A DNA stretch of 64,000 bases from Methanocaldococcus infernus ME. Its GTDB lineage: Archaea; AGJL01; Methanococci; Methanococcales; Methanocaldococcaceae. Positions 1-10,150 of the stretch are shown piece by piece. Numbering within the stretch: the first letter of the stretch is position 1; each line of letters starts with the position of its first letter. Location: contig NC_014122.1 in NCBI RefSeq assembly GCF_000092305.1, positions 62,001 to 126,000 on the forward strand, given 5' to 3'. Below the pieces are notes generated by a model. That model made no database searches. It was not told where the DNA came from and was given only the letters and a program-made list of their open reading frames with translations. The translations under genes and the position numbers were made by a program.

Positions 1-1222
1 CCTTTCTAAGTTTGGCTATAATGTTGGAGCTTACTTCTTAGAGAATTATCATTTAGTTAGGGGAGCATCTACTATTTTCATAACCTTACAGTATGAAAAT
101 GACTATTTTAATGCTATAAAAATTATTAGAGAGTTAAGAGAGAAAAATCCCAATGCCCTCTTTGTAGCTGGGGGACCTTGTGTAATGGAAAATTTACACC
201 CTCTTGAAGACTTTTTTGATGTTTTTATAGTTGGGGAAATTGAGGATAGTGATGTAATGGACAAAGTTGTGAGAAGAGATTTTTCAGATAGTTGTTTATA
301 TATCCCAAATAAAACTAAGAAGGTTAAAAAGATTTATCCTAAGAGGTTAGGAATTGAAGATTATCCTATAAAGCAGATGACTCATGAGAAAGGAGCTTAT
401 GGAAAAGCCTTTCTCTTAGAGATTGGAAGAGGTTGTCCAAGAAGATGTAGATTTTGCTTAGCAAGAGCTATTTATTATCCTCCAAGGTTTAGAAAGTTAG
501 ATGATCTCATATACTTAGCTGAGAGAGGGGTTAAAGAAAGTAAGGTTAATAAAGTGGCTCTAATAGCTCCATCTGTTGGAGACTATAAGTATATTGTTGA
601 GCTCTGTAACTATTTAAATGAGCTAAATGTTCAGATATCTCCAAGCTCTTTAAGGGCTGACACAATAACAGATGACTTATTAAGAGCTTTGAAGTTAAAA
701 ACCCTAACCATAGCTCCAGAGGCTGGGAGTGAGAGGTTAAGAGAGTATATAAGGAAAGATATTAGCTTAGAAGATATAAGGAATGCTATAGAGTTGGCTA
801 AGAAACATGGGATTGAGAAGGTTAAGCTCTACTTTATGGTTGGAATTCCAACAGAAACTGAGGATGATATTAAAGAGCTTATCTCTCTATGTGAAAGTAT
901 AAAAAAAGAGTTTAGAAAGGTTGAAATTACTATAAATCCTCTAATCCCCAAGCCACATACAGATTTTGAAAATGTACCCTTTGATATAGAAAGTAAGAGG
1001 AAGATAAGGTTTATTGAAAAAAATTTAAAAAATGTTAAGGTTGAGTATGAAAACTTTAACTCCATGCTTTCCCAGGCTGTACTTGCAAGAGGTGATAAAA
1101 AGTTAGGAAACTACTTAAAAATATCAAAAAATTACTCTGAATTTGTAAGATATTTAAAGAGAGACAAGGTTCTTGATGAATACTTAAAAGGACTTAAAGC
1201 AAAGACAGAGATGGAACTATGA
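1..1222 (+). CDS. Radical SAM protein with probable N-terminal B12-binding-like domain (5' partial)
   Basis: The frame is open from base 2, so the start lies upstream of the window and the first in-frame ATG at 185 is internal. The radical SAM cluster motif is [11 protein letters not shown] (C-x3-C-x2-C), encoded near 424-456. It is followed by the glycine-rich SAM-binding stretch and the [11 protein letters not shown] segment usual in this superfamily. The part before the motif, ending in AGGPCV, resembles the end of a cobalamin-binding Rossmann domain as in B12/radical SAM enzymes; this is inferred. The substrate is unknown. The stop overlaps the next gene (ATGA), so the two are probably co-transcribed and translationally coupled. 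Confidence 0.8.
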   Translation, partial: LSKFGYNVGAYFLENYHLVRGASTIFITLQYENDYFNAIKIIRELREKNPNALFVAGGPCVMENLHPLEDFFDVFIVGEIEDSDVMDKVVRRDFSDSCLYIPNKTKKVKKIYPKRLGIEDYPIKQMTHEKGAYGKAFLLEIGRGCPRRCRFCLARAIYYPPRFRKLDDLIYLAERGVKESKVNKVALIAPSVGDYKYIVELCNYLNELNVQISPSSLRADTITDDLLRALKLKTLTIAPEAGSERLREYIRKDISLEDIRNAIELAKKHGIEKVKLYFMVGIPTETEDDIKELISLCESIKKEFRKVEITINPLIPKPHTDFENVPFDIESKRKIRFIEKNLKNVKVEYENFNSMLSQAVLARGDKKLGNYLKISKNYSEFVRYLKRDKVLDEYLKGLKAKTEMEL

Positions 1223-1962
1223 TTCCAAAATCTCATCCAAGATATGAATCTTTAATGAAGAGAGAGAAAATTATAGAGTTCTTTGAAAGGGGAATCTTAG
1301 CCAAGGCTGGGCTTATAGCCCATGGTAGAGGAGAGGCTTTTGACTACATAATAGGAGAGAGAACAACTGAATATGCTCTAAAATCTATAAAGGCTGCAGC
1401 CTCTCTTTTAATATTATCTAAAAAGCCAGTTATAAGTGTCAATGGAAACACCATAGCCTTAGCCTTTAACCATGTAATTGAGCTTTCTAAGTTGTTAAAC
1501 TGTCCAATTGAAGTTAATCTATTTTATAAAACTGAAGAGAGGTTAAGAGCAATAAAAAAATTCTTTGATGAGAATAAAGAAGAATTAGAAGGTATTAAAA
1601 TTAATTTTGGAGGCTCCTATATAATCCCAAACTTGGAAAGTAATAGAAGGTTTGTTTCAGAAGACTTTTATTATTCTGACACTGTCTTAGTCCCATTAGA
1701 AGATGGAGACAGGGCTGAAGCTCTAATTAAGATGGGAAAAAAAGTAATTACTATTGATCTAAATCCATTGTCAAGGACTTCAAGAGTATCCACTATTACA
1801 ATAGTTGATGAGATAACAAGGGCTATGCCTTTGTTGGTTAGGTATGTAAAAACCTTAAGTAGAAAAGAGGCTGAAGACATTTTAAAGAGCTATGACAATA
1901 AGAAAAATTTGGAAGATATTTTAAAATATATGAGTGAAAGGTTGGCTAAACTGAAATTATAA
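1219..1962 (+). CDS. 4-phosphopantoate--beta-alanine ligase (archaeal phosphopantothenate synthetase)
   Basis: The 247-aa cytosolic protein matches the archaeal family (formerly DUF137) that joins 4-phosphopantoate and beta-alanine with ATP to give 4'-phosphopantothenate. In archaea this replaces bacterial PanC plus CoaA in coenzyme A synthesis. The N-terminus [11 protein letters not shown] and the internal [13 protein letters not shown] and [10 protein letters not shown] segments are typical, and the length is normal. The ATG overlaps the stop of the upstream radical SAM gene by four bases. The 3' end overlaps the convergent marker-protein gene by 17 bases. Confidence 0.85.
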   Translation: MIPKSHPRYESLMKREKIIEFFERGILAKAGLIAHGRGEAFDYIIGERTTEYALKSIKAAASLLILSKKPVISVNGNTIALAFNHVIELSKLLNCPIEVNLFYKTEERLRAIKKFFDENKEELEGIKINFGGSYIIPNLESNRRFVSEDFYYSDTVLVPLEDGDRAEALIKMGKKVITIDLNPLSRTSRVSTITIVDEITRAMPLLVRYVKTLSRKEAEDILKSYDNKKNLEDILKYMSERLAKLKL

Positions 1963-2329
1963 CCTCTTTATCCAAAAATTTAATTTTCTCTCCTTCAATT
2001 TTCTCATCTAAAATTTCTAAATATTCTCTAAAAACTATATCCTGAACAGCTATTTTTAACAGATTTCTTAGCTCATCATCTTCACAATATATCTTAGCCT
2101 TAACCTTATGTCTCTTAGCCAACTTACCAATATCTTTTAAGAACATCTTAGCCTCTAAGAGCTTTTTAATAAACTCCTTAGCCTTCTCTATCTCTTCTCT
2201 CTTCCCAATAAGTGATGGAGGCTCACTTTCATATCTTACATTAAACAGCTGAGTAACCCTTGCTATAACAGAGGAAGGGATTCCAGGAGGAAGGATAAAT
2301 TTCTCATCATCTAAGTCATAGAGCTTCAT
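1946..2329 (-). CDS. Probable methanogenesis marker protein (marker 6 type)
   Basis: This small 127-aa protein has no signal peptide or membrane segment. Its N-terminus [15 protein letters not shown] leads into a lysine/glutamate-rich helical body. Its start overlaps the stop of marker protein 7 by four bases, so the two are translationally coupled. Size and context fit the short methanogen-only marker protein 6 family; I recognise the neighbourhood better than the sequence, so the number is tentative. If right, the role is in assembly or activation of methyl-coenzyme M reductase. Confidence 0.5.
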   Translation of the reverse strand: MKLYDLDDEKFILPPGIPSSVIARVTQLFNVRYESEPPSLIGKREEIEKAKEFIKKLLEAKMFLKDIGKLAKRHKVKAKIYCEDDELRNLLKIAVQDIVFREYLEILDEKIEGEKIKFLDKEVIISV

Positions 2330-3240
2330 TTTCTTTCCCTCTCAAATTCAACCTCAGACTTTGGCTTAATCTTAATTAAGATATAGTTTTTCATCTCACT
2401 TCTTCTAATTGTGGCTATCTCCTTTAAGATATAGTTTTTAACCTTAACCTCCTCTATCTTCTTATGATACTTATCATAGTCTAACTTAACCCTTAACCCA
2501 TCTAACTGAGTAACTATAGGCATGGGGGAAAGAATTTCTAAAACCTCTTCAACTTGTTTCTCCAACTCATCCTTAACCACTACAGGAGGAACAACAGGAG
2601 GATCATAAGAAAGCTCTTTCCTTTTTTTATTAATTAGCTCTGTTATCTTATCCACCATTCTCCTTAAAGCTCTTATCTCCTCCCCATGTCTTAACCTATG
2701 ACTTCTTCTTCCAAGGTCTCCAACATATGGGTAGGGGATGTCAAGCTCTTTAGGTCCTCCAGTGACAACAACAGGGATATCAACATCAAACAGATGAATC
2801 TTATCCTTTATACAGCTTGAGAAATTCCCCATAACATAGACAGCTAAGTCATGCTCTTCTATTAACCTCTTCTCCTTCTCCCTGAGTTGAGCTATATCCT
2901 TCCCAACACCTCTGGCTAAGCCTATCATGTTTGACTTAGCTCCAAATCTTCTTAAGTATTCAGCTATATCACAGGCTGTATGTGGGAGATGATGCCTTGA
3001 TAAACTTGGGGCTACTACAGCTATCTCAGTTCCAGCCAATGGTGTCTCTATTATCTTCCCCTTATACTTCTTAGCCTCCTCCTTTATTCTCTCAAGCTCA
3101 CTCTGAGGAATTGCCAATGTCATATAAACATCAAGTTGCATGACATGCTCTTGGATAACAAAGCCTCCTATGTCCTCAATCCACTCCTTAAAGATGTTGT
3201 TTTTATAGACTCCTCCTTCATATCTAACAATTTCATACAT
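2326..3240 (-). CDS. Methanogenesis marker protein 7 (McrC-related, methyl-CoM reductase activation)
   Basis: The ATG at 3240 is chosen because AGGTGG lies a few bases upstream; an in-frame GTG at 3249 would contain that site. The 304-aa protein resembles the McrC-related family called methanogenesis marker 7. Typical stretches are [22 protein letters not shown] and the [21 protein letters not shown] segment, each conserved around Gly and Arg. Family knowledge links it to the ATP-dependent complex that reductively activates Ni-F430 in methyl-coenzyme M reductase. It sits in a minus-strand operon (HisA/F-like, CBS, this gene, small marker) in which every junction overlaps by a few bases. Confidence 0.72.
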   Translation of the reverse strand: MYEIVRYEGGVYKNNIFKEWIEDIGGFVIQEHVMQLDVYMTLAIPQSELERIKEEAKKYKGKIIETPLAGTEIAVVAPSLSRHHLPHTACDIAEYLRRFGAKSNMIGLARGVGKDIAQLREKEKRLIEEHDLAVYVMGNFSSCIKDKIHLFDVDIPVVVTGGPKELDIPYPYVGDLGRRSHRLRHGEEIRALRRMVDKITELINKKRKELSYDPPVVPPVVVKDELEKQVEEVLEILSPMPIVTQLDGLRVKLDYDKYHKKIEEVKVKNYILKEIATIRRSEMKNYILIKIKPKSEVEFERERK

Positions 3241-3628
3241 ACTCTCCACCTATTAGCTTGGAGAATAACTTTATAATGTCCCTTGAGGAGATAACTCCTA
3301 TTATTCTATCTTCACATGAGGACTTAACATATAAATGGTGAATCTTATGCTCAACCATTAAATCTATAGCCTTTTCCAAGGGAGCCTCAGGAGTTACCAA
3401 TATAACTTTAGAAGTCATAACTTCCTCAGCAGTTTTATCTAAGTTGTGGTAATTTTTTAAGATATCTGTATCTGTAACTATTCCCCAAAATTGCTCTCCA
3501 TCAGAAACCACAACTGAAGAGATATTATATTTATCCATAATCTTAACTATTTCCTCTAACTTAGTGTCTAATGGCACTTCAACAACTCCCTTAGTCATAA
3601 CATCCCTAACTAAATACTTAGAGATCAT
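3233..3628 (-). CDS. Tandem CBS-domain protein
   Basis: The 131-aa protein consists of two CBS domains and nothing else. The first covers about residues 5-62 ([13 protein letters not shown] ... GIVTDTDIL), the second about 68-126 ([13 protein letters not shown] ... GVISSRDII). Such pairs bind adenosyl ligands (AMP, ATP, SAM, MTA) and sense energy or methyl-donor state. GAGGTG sits eight bases before the ATG. The 3' end overlaps the marker 7 start, so a link to methyl-CoM reductase maturation is plausible but inferred. Confidence 0.85.
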   Translation of the reverse strand: MISKYLVRDVMTKGVVEVPLDTKLEEIVKIMDKYNISSVVVSDGEQFWGIVTDTDILKNYHNLDKTAEEVMTSKVILVTPEAPLEKAIDLMVEHKIHHLYVKSSCEDRIIGVISSRDIIKLFSKLIGGEYV

Positions 3629-4284
3629 CTAAACACCTCTACTATCTCTTTTAAATTTAGAATTCCCTTATGTATAGCTGTTCCTATTAAGACCCCATCT
3701 ATGTCTAAGGAGTAGCAAAATTCTAAATCTCTAATATCTTTTAAGCCACCTCCAACATATAAAGGATTATCTATTAACTCTCTAATATTTCTTATTAATT
3801 CCCTGTTTATCCCCCTTCCAGTTCCTACACTTGATATATCCAAAACAATAACTTCATTCTTTTCTCCCAGATAATTTAATATATCTTCTAAATTGTAGTT
3901 TAATAACTTCCCATCCTTAAAGTCTAAGCTAACTATAGCCTCTTTTAGTAAGCCTAACTCTCTAACTGTTTCAGTACCAACTATAGGCTCTCCAAGGCTC
4001 TTAGCCTTTTCATAATCCTCTCTATCTCTAACTCCAACATCAACCATTTTATTTATAAAATCTATACTCTTAATAATGTCAAAATTGTCCCCAACTCCCA
4101 TAATTTTGTCAAGATCAGCTATATAAATCCTTGAAACTCCATAGTCTTTATAAATCTTAGCCAACTCTATAGGGTTAGGATTGGGAGAGAGGATAGAGGT
4201 TAAAGGTCTATACTTACTTCTCTCTCCACCCTTCCCACTGACAGCTAAGCCCTTCATTATATCTATCACTGGAACAATTTCCAT
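3625..4284 (-). CDS. HisA/HisF-family TIM-barrel protein (methanogen paralogue)
   Basis: The ATG at 4284 follows GGTGA at good spacing; the upstream in-frame TTG would overlap that site. The 219-aa protein has the HisA/HisF half-barrel signatures: [12 protein letters not shown] at the N-terminus, [17 protein letters not shown], and the phosphate-binding YVGGGLKDI and [11 protein letters not shown] loops. It belongs to the HisA/F-related group found mainly in methanogens and methylotrophs, not to true HisA. The substrate is not established. It is first in the operon that continues into CBS and marker 7. Confidence 0.75.
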   Translation of the reverse strand: MEIVPVIDIMKGLAVSGKGGERSKYRPLTSILSPNPNPIELAKIYKDYGVSRIYIADLDKIMGVGDNFDIIKSIDFINKMVDVGVRDREDYEKAKSLGEPIVGTETVRELGLLKEAIVSLDFKDGKLLNYNLEDILNYLGEKNEVIVLDISSVGTGRGINRELIRNIRELIDNPLYVGGGLKDIRDLEFCYSLDIDGVLIGTAIHKGILNLKEIVEVFR

Positions 4285-4318
4285 AAAATTCACCAAATAA
4301 TAAAAGTTGTGAGATTGA

Positions 4319-5053
4319 ATGAGATATCAAAGGGTTGGAGATATAGTTATAGTTAGGAAGAATTTAACAGAGGAAGAGATTAAAAAGATTGTTGAAAAAA
4401 CTAAGTGTAAGAGTATTGTTAAATATGTAACCATCTCAGGGGAGTTTAGAACTCAGTATGTAAAGTTACTATATGGTGAAGAAACTGAAACCATACATAA
4501 AGAGCATGGCTGTCTATTTAAGTTAGATGTATCTAAGATTATGTGGAGCCAGGGGAATATAAAAGAAAGGGAAAGGATGGCATTCATCTCAAATAAGAGG
4601 GAAACAGTTATAGACATGTTTGCAGGGATTGGCTATTTCACCATCCCAATGGCTAAACATTCCAAGCCCTTTATTTATGCCATAGAAAAAAATCCTGTTG
4701 CTTATAAATACCTATGTGAAAATATAAAATTAAATAAGTTAAAGAATGTTGCTCCAATACTCTCAGATAATAGGGAGGTTAAACTTGGGAAGGTTGCTGA
4801 TAGGATAGTAATGGGCTATGTCCATAAAACCCATAAATTCTTAGATAAAGCCTTCTCTTTCCTTAAAGATAGAGGAATTATACATTACCATGAAACTGTC
4901 CCTGAAAAGATATTAGAGAAGAGGCCAATAGAAAGAGTAAAATTTTATGCTGAAAAGTATGGATATAAGATTATAGATTACAAAATTCATAAGATAAAGA
5001 AATATGCCCCAGGAGTTTGGCATGTGGTTCTTGATGTACACTTAGAGAGGTAG
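4319..5053 (+). CDS. taw2: tRNA(Phe) 4-demethylwyosine aminocarboxypropyltransferase Taw2
   Basis: The 244-aa protein is of the Trm5/Tyw2 fold. It has a short N-terminal domain, then a class I SAM-binding core starting at VIDMFAGIGYFTIPMA with acidic residue and ENIKLNKL downstream. The motif MGYVHKTHKFL replaces the NLP motif of the methylase Trm5, which points to Taw2. Taw2 transfers the 3-amino-3-carboxypropyl group of SAM to 4-demethylwyosine at G37 of tRNA-Phe. It diverges from the HisA/F-like gene across only 34 bp. Confidence 0.85.
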   Translation: MRYQRVGDIVIVRKNLTEEEIKKIVEKTKCKSIVKYVTISGEFRTQYVKLLYGEETETIHKEHGCLFKLDVSKIMWSQGNIKERERMAFISNKRETVIDMFAGIGYFTIPMAKHSKPFIYAIEKNPVAYKYLCENIKLNKLKNVAPILSDNREVKLGKVADRIVMGYVHKTHKFLDKAFSFLKDRGIIHYHETVPEKILEKRPIERVKFYAEKYGYKIIDYKIHKIKKYAPGVWHVVLDVHLER

Positions 5054-5057
5054 AACT

Positions 5058-5678
5058 ATGGACATAAATTTCTATATCTATTGCTTTGTTTCTCTCTTTA
5101 TTACTGTTGATCCCATAGGCTTACTTCCAATTTTACAGTCCCTTATCTTTCCCTATCCTAAGGAGTATAGGATAAAGATAATTAGGAAAGCTATTATTGC
5201 TTCTACAGTAATTTTATTAATCTTTGCTCTCTTTGGAAACTACATATTTGGCTATTTTGGGATAAGCTTAGAAGCCTTTAGAATAGCTGGAGGTCTCCTT
5301 TTATTTAAAATAGCTTGGGACATGCTACAGGCAGAGATTCCTAAGACTAAGCATAAGCCAGAGGAAACCTTAGATATAGAAGATATTGATAGTATTGTCT
5401 ATGTTCCCCTTGCTGTTCCTCTCATCTCTGGGCCAGGGGCAATAACAACAACCATGATTTTGGTGGGGAAGAGTAAAGATCTCCTTGATAAAATTTTAGT
5501 GGTTTTGGCCATAATTTCAGTTATGCTTGTTTCAGCCATCATCTTTTACTTAGGGGATGAAATATTAAAGAGAGTCAATATTTATGGAATAAATGCCTTT
5601 GTTAGAATCATGGGGCTTTTACTTGCAGCTATAGCAGTTCAAATTATATTTATTGGCATTAGAGGATTTATAGGGTGA
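5058..5678 (+). CDS. MarC-family integral membrane protein
   Basis: The 206-aa protein has about six hydrophobic segments, with the family signature FITVDPIGLLPILQSL near the N-terminus and VPLAVPLISGPGAITTTMIL in the middle. MarC/UPF0056 proteins sit in the cytoplasmic membrane and have no proven substrate; the old link to multiple antibiotic resistance does not hold. GAGGTAG precedes the ATG, and only four bases separate it from taw2. A paralogue lies at 16168-16785. Confidence 0.85.
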   Translation: MDINFYIYCFVSLFITVDPIGLLPILQSLIFPYPKEYRIKIIRKAIIASTVILLIFALFGNYIFGYFGISLEAFRIAGGLLLFKIAWDMLQAEIPKTKHKPEETLDIEDIDSIVYVPLAVPLISGPGAITTTMILVGKSKDLLDKILVVLAIISVMLVSAIIFYLGDEILKRVNIYGINAFVRIMGLLLAAIAVQIIFIGIRGFIG

Positions 5679-5682
5679 AATT

Positions 5683-6468
5683 TTGAAAAAGAGGGGAATA
5701 ACTGAGTTTCAAGTATTGTCTGAGATTATAAGGAAACAGCCACATATAAAGCAGAAGGAGATAGCTAAAAACTTAGGAATTACTATTCAGGCTGTATCAG
5801 AGCATATAAGGAATTTAATTAAAGAGGGATATATAAAAACTGGAGGTAGAGGGGAATATAGAGTTACTGAAAAAGGGGTTAGAAGGTTAAAGGAGTGGCT
5901 ATCTGAGATGAACAAGTATTTAGAGGAGGTTAAGATATCAATATATAGATATAAAGATGTGTGGCCAGCTATAGCTGATGAGGACTTAAAAGAGGGAGAC
6001 ACTGTCTATTTATACATGAAAAAAGGGCTATTACATGCTTCAAAGGAAGAGAAAGGAAAGGCTAAGGCTAAGGTTGTTGAAGATGCTAAGAAAGGAGAAG
6101 ATGTAAGTGTCAGTGAGATAGAGGGAATCATTGAAATAAATAAGGGAGAGGTTATCATCTTTAAGATTCCTCCAAAGATTAAAGGAGGCTCTAAGAGTGT
6201 TAATTATAAAATAATAGAGGAGAAGTTAGAGGAATTCAAAGATAAAGACTATGTTGTGGCTACAATGGGAACTGTTGGTTATGTTGTTGCTAAAAAACTT
6301 GGCCTTAACCCAGATATTAGGTTTGGAACTCTCCAAGGAATAGTGAGGGCTACAGAAAAAGGATGTAATGTCCTTGCTTTCATCACTGGAGGAATGACAG
6401 AGAGAATTATAAAAAAGTTGGATGAGCATAAGATAACTTACACAGTGATAGATGTTTATAGGGAGTAA
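5683..6468 (+). CDS. Winged-helix transcriptional regulator, archaeal two-domain type
   Basis: Translation appears to begin at TTG 5683, with GGGTGA overlapping the end of marC. Residues 1-70 form a winged helix (QVLSEIIRKQPHIKQKEIAKNLGIT ... EHIRNLIKEGYIKTGGRGEYRVT). The remaining 190 residues form an archaeal-specific domain with repeated VVATMGTVGYVVAKK and GVIRATE-like strands, probably ligand binding. The family is uncharacterised. The gene is packed between marC and nep1, four bases from each, so it is likely in the same transcript as RNA-modification genes. Confidence 0.7.
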   Translation: MKKRGITEFQVLSEIIRKQPHIKQKEIAKNLGITIQAVSEHIRNLIKEGYIKTGGRGEYRVTEKGVRRLKEWLSEMNKYLEEVKISIYRYKDVWPAIADEDLKEGDTVYLYMKKGLLHASKEEKGKAKAKVVEDAKKGEDVSVSEIEGIIEINKGEVIIFKIPPKIKGGSKSVNYKIIEEKLEEFKDKDYVVATMGTVGYVVAKKLGLNPDIRFGTLQGIVRATEKGCNVLAFITGGMTERIIKKLDEHKITYTVIDVYRE

Positions 6469-6471
6469 TAA

Positions 6472-7989
<1,518 letters not shown>

Positions 7990-8065
7990 CTAAAGGATTT
8001 TTCTTTATTAATATATTATTTCTTCAGCTCATCATATTTAAGTTTTTTAAATTCCCTATAAGAAA

Positions 8066-8077
8066 CTTTATATACTA
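8066..8077 (+). promoter_or_regulatory. TATA-box promoter of the DEAD-box helicase
   Basis: The string GAAACTTTATATACTATC contains a good archaeal BRE/TATA pair. A start site about 25 bases on, near 8098, would give a leader of roughly 60 bases. This is much longer than usual in this window and is reminiscent of cold-responsive archaeal helicase genes with long leaders. The start site is inferred, not seen. Confidence 0.55.
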
Positions 8078-8160
8078 TCAAGTTCCTAACTTTACTACTT
8101 AAACTTGGGATGCTCATCTCTTTTTTGTGCATTCCTCTAAAAAATTTGAGATGTGAAATT

Positions 8161-9234
8161 ATGGATTTTAAATCTTTAGGTTTATCAGATAATACTTTAA
8201 AAGCTCTAAAAAGAAAGGGTTTTAAAAAACCTACAAAAATTCAAGAGAAAATTATTCCTATACTTTTAAGTGAAGATGTAAATATTGTTGGCCAAGCACA
8301 AACTGGTACTGGAAAGACTGCAGCTTTTGGATTACCAATTATTGAGAAAATAAATGATGAAAAAGAAATTAAAGCTCTAATTTTAACACCTACAAGAGAG
8401 TTAGCTAAGCAAGTTGCTGAAGAGCTTAAATCTCTAAAAGGTAAAAAGAATTTGAAAATAGTTGAAATTTATGGAGGAAAGCCTATTAAAGAGCAAATTT
8501 ATAAGTTAAGAGGAGCTAATATAGTTGTAGGAACTCCTGGGAGACTTTTAGATCACATAAAGAGAAAAACCATTAATTTAAAGAATCTCTCATATTTTGT
8601 CTTAGATGAAGCTGATGAAATGCTAAATATGGGATTTATTGAAGATGTTGAAGAAATATTAAAGCATACAAATGATGATAAAAATATTCTTCTCTTCTCA
8701 GCAACCTTACCAAGGGAAATATTAAACTTAGCTAAGAAATATATGAGAGACTATAAATTAATAAAAGTTAAGAGTTCAAAAAATTTAATTGAGCAGAAGC
8801 ACTTTAAAGTTTCTAACTCAGAGAAATTTAATTTATTATGTAAAATTATTAATGAAGAAAATTTCTATGGCTTAATTTTTTGTAAGACAAGGGAAGATGT
8901 AAAAAATCTTGCAAGAAAGCTTATTGAAAAAGGATATTCAGCAGAAGCTTTTCATGGAAAGCTCTCTCAATTTAGGAGGGAGAAGATTTTAAAAAGATTT
9001 AAGATGAAGAAAATTAATATATTAGTTTCAACTGATGTAGCTGCAAGAGGGATAGATATTGAAGGGCTAACCCATGTTATTAACTATTCTCTCCCTCAAA
9101 ATCCTGAGTACTATGTGCATAGAATAGGAAGAACTGGAAGAGCTGGGAAAAGAGGGAAAGCTATAACATTTGTTGAGCCCCATGAGTATAAAAAATATGC
9201 CCATATGAAAAGATGCTTGTGCAAAAAATTATAG
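8161..9234 (+). CDS. DEAD-box ATP-dependent RNA helicase
   Basis: The 357-aa protein consists of a minimal two-RecA-domain helicase core. Motifs in order are the Q motif (FKKPTKIQ), I (AQTGTGKT), Ia (PTRELA), GG, Ib (TPGRLLDH), II (DEAD), III (SAT), IV (GLIFCKT), V (VSTDVAARGIDI) and VI (HRIGRTGRAG). The ATG at 8161 is chosen over 8110 because GAGATGTGA lies just upstream and the Q motif follows at the usual distance. It unwinds RNA duplexes in an ATP-dependent way, probably in ribosome assembly or the cold response. A TRAM-domain RNA chaperone follows. Confidence 0.93.
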   Translation: MDFKSLGLSDNTLKALKRKGFKKPTKIQEKIIPILLSEDVNIVGQAQTGTGKTAAFGLPIIEKINDEKEIKALILTPTRELAKQVAEELKSLKGKKNLKIVEIYGGKPIKEQIYKLRGANIVVGTPGRLLDHIKRKTINLKNLSYFVLDEADEMLNMGFIEDVEEILKHTNDDKNILLFSATLPREILNLAKKYMRDYKLIKVKSSKNLIEQKHFKVSNSEKFNLLCKIINEENFYGLIFCKTREDVKNLARKLIEKGYSAEAFHGKLSQFRREKILKRFKMKKINILVSTDVAARGIDIEGLTHVINYSLPQNPEYYVHRIGRTGRAGKRGKAITFVEPHEYKKYAHMKRCLCKKL

Positions 9235-9332
9235 AATATTTGCACATGCATAACTATTTATAGTTGATTAGACAAAGTGAGCTATGAGCAAAATGCAATG
9301 AAAATAAAATTTTGAAGGTTGAAGGTGTTTAA

Positions 9333-9548
9333 ATGTTTAATAAAGGTAAGTTTAATAAAAGAGAAGTTCCAGTTAAAGAAGGAGAAGTTTATGATGTAAC
9401 CATTGAGGATATGGGTAAAGGTGGAGATGGAATAGCAAGAGTTGAAGGCTTTGTTGTATTTGTACCAGAAACACAAAAAGGAGATCAGGTTAAAGTGAAA
9501 ATAACTTCTGTAAAAAATAAGTTTGCCTTTGGAGAGAAGGTAGAATAA
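9333..9548 (+). CDS. Small TRAM-domain RNA-binding protein
   Basis: The 71-aa protein is a single TRAM domain: [29 protein letters not shown] in outline, then [21 protein letters not shown]. Stand-alone archaeal TRAM proteins act as RNA chaperones, much like bacterial cold-shock proteins. AAGGTG precedes the ATG. A TATA-like TATTTATAG near 9250-9258 suggests its own promoter, about 15 bases after the helicase stop. Confidence 0.88.
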   Translation: MFNKGKFNKREVPVKEGEVYDVTIEDMGKGGDGIARVEGFVVFVPETQKGDQVKVKITSVKNKFAFGEKVE

Positions 9549-9664
9549 CTTTTTTATTTTTTTACTATTTCCTATTAGATTCCTTAATATCTATTTTTCT
9601 TAAAAATTAACACTAATTTTAATATTTATAATAACAATGTTTTTATATTTACATTAAAACTATA

Positions 9665-9676
9665 ATGATTAATCAT
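9665..9676. promoter_or_regulatory. Perfect 12-bp palindrome near the ferredoxin-cdhC start site
   Basis: ATGATTAATCAT is a perfect palindrome. It lies about 20 bases downstream of a TATA-like TTTTTATATTTAC (around 9638-9650) and 22 bases before the ferredoxin ATG. A dimeric regulator bound here would cover the transcription start. Operator function is inferred from position alone. Confidence 0.4.
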
Positions 9677-9697
9677 GACAAATTTTAAGGGAAGAGT

Positions 9698-10150
9698 ATG
9701 AACACTAAAATAATCTTGGTAAATCCTGAAAAGTGTAGTAAGTGCTTTGACTGTATAACAGCCTGTGAAAAAGTTCATGGAATTAGTAGAATAAAGAAAA
9801 TTGAAAATATCCCTATTTTCTGTATGCAGTGTGAAAAAGCCCCTTGTATGGAAATATGTCCTGTTGATGCCATATACTTAGAAGAAGGGATCCCAATAGT
9901 TAATAAAGAAAAGTGTATAGGCTGTGCCATGTGTGTTATAGCCTGTCCAATTGGAGCTATTTTTGTTAAAGATGGTGTAGCTCATAAATGTACTCTCTGC
10001 TTAGATGCTAAAGAGAAAATATTCCCTGCCTGTGTAGAGGCTTGTAAAGATAAAGCTATAATGTTAGTTACTGAGGATGAAATTGAGAAAATTAAGGAAG
10101 AAAATCTCTTAAAAATTATAAGAGTTTTAAAGAGTAAGGGGTGTGATTAA
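9698..10150 (+). CDS. Polyferredoxin-type 4[4Fe-4S] electron-transfer protein (CooF-like), CODH/ACS-associated
   Basis: The 150-aa protein carries cysteine motifs for about four [4Fe-4S] clusters: CSKCFDCITAC, CMQCEKAPCMEICP, CIGCAMCVIACP and CTLCLDAKEKIFPACVEAC. This arrangement is that of CooF/HydN-like electron carriers. Its stop overlaps the start of cdhC (TAATGA), so it probably moves electrons to or from the acetyl-CoA decarbonylase/synthase complex. The gene has almost no CpG, unlike cdhC directly after it. Confidence 0.85.
   Translation: MNTKIILVNPEKCSKCFDCITACEKVHGISRIKKIENIPIFCMQCEKAPCMEICPVDAIYLEEGIPIVNKEKCIGCAMCVIACPIGAIFVKDGVAHKCTLCLDAKEKIFPACVEACKDKAIMLVTEDEIEKIKEENLLKIIRVLKSKGCD

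Noticed and set aside
8020-8035. C/D-like string TCAGCTCATCAT upstream of the helicase.
   Set aside because: Only one box C and one box D-like motif are present, with no second pair or guide spacing.
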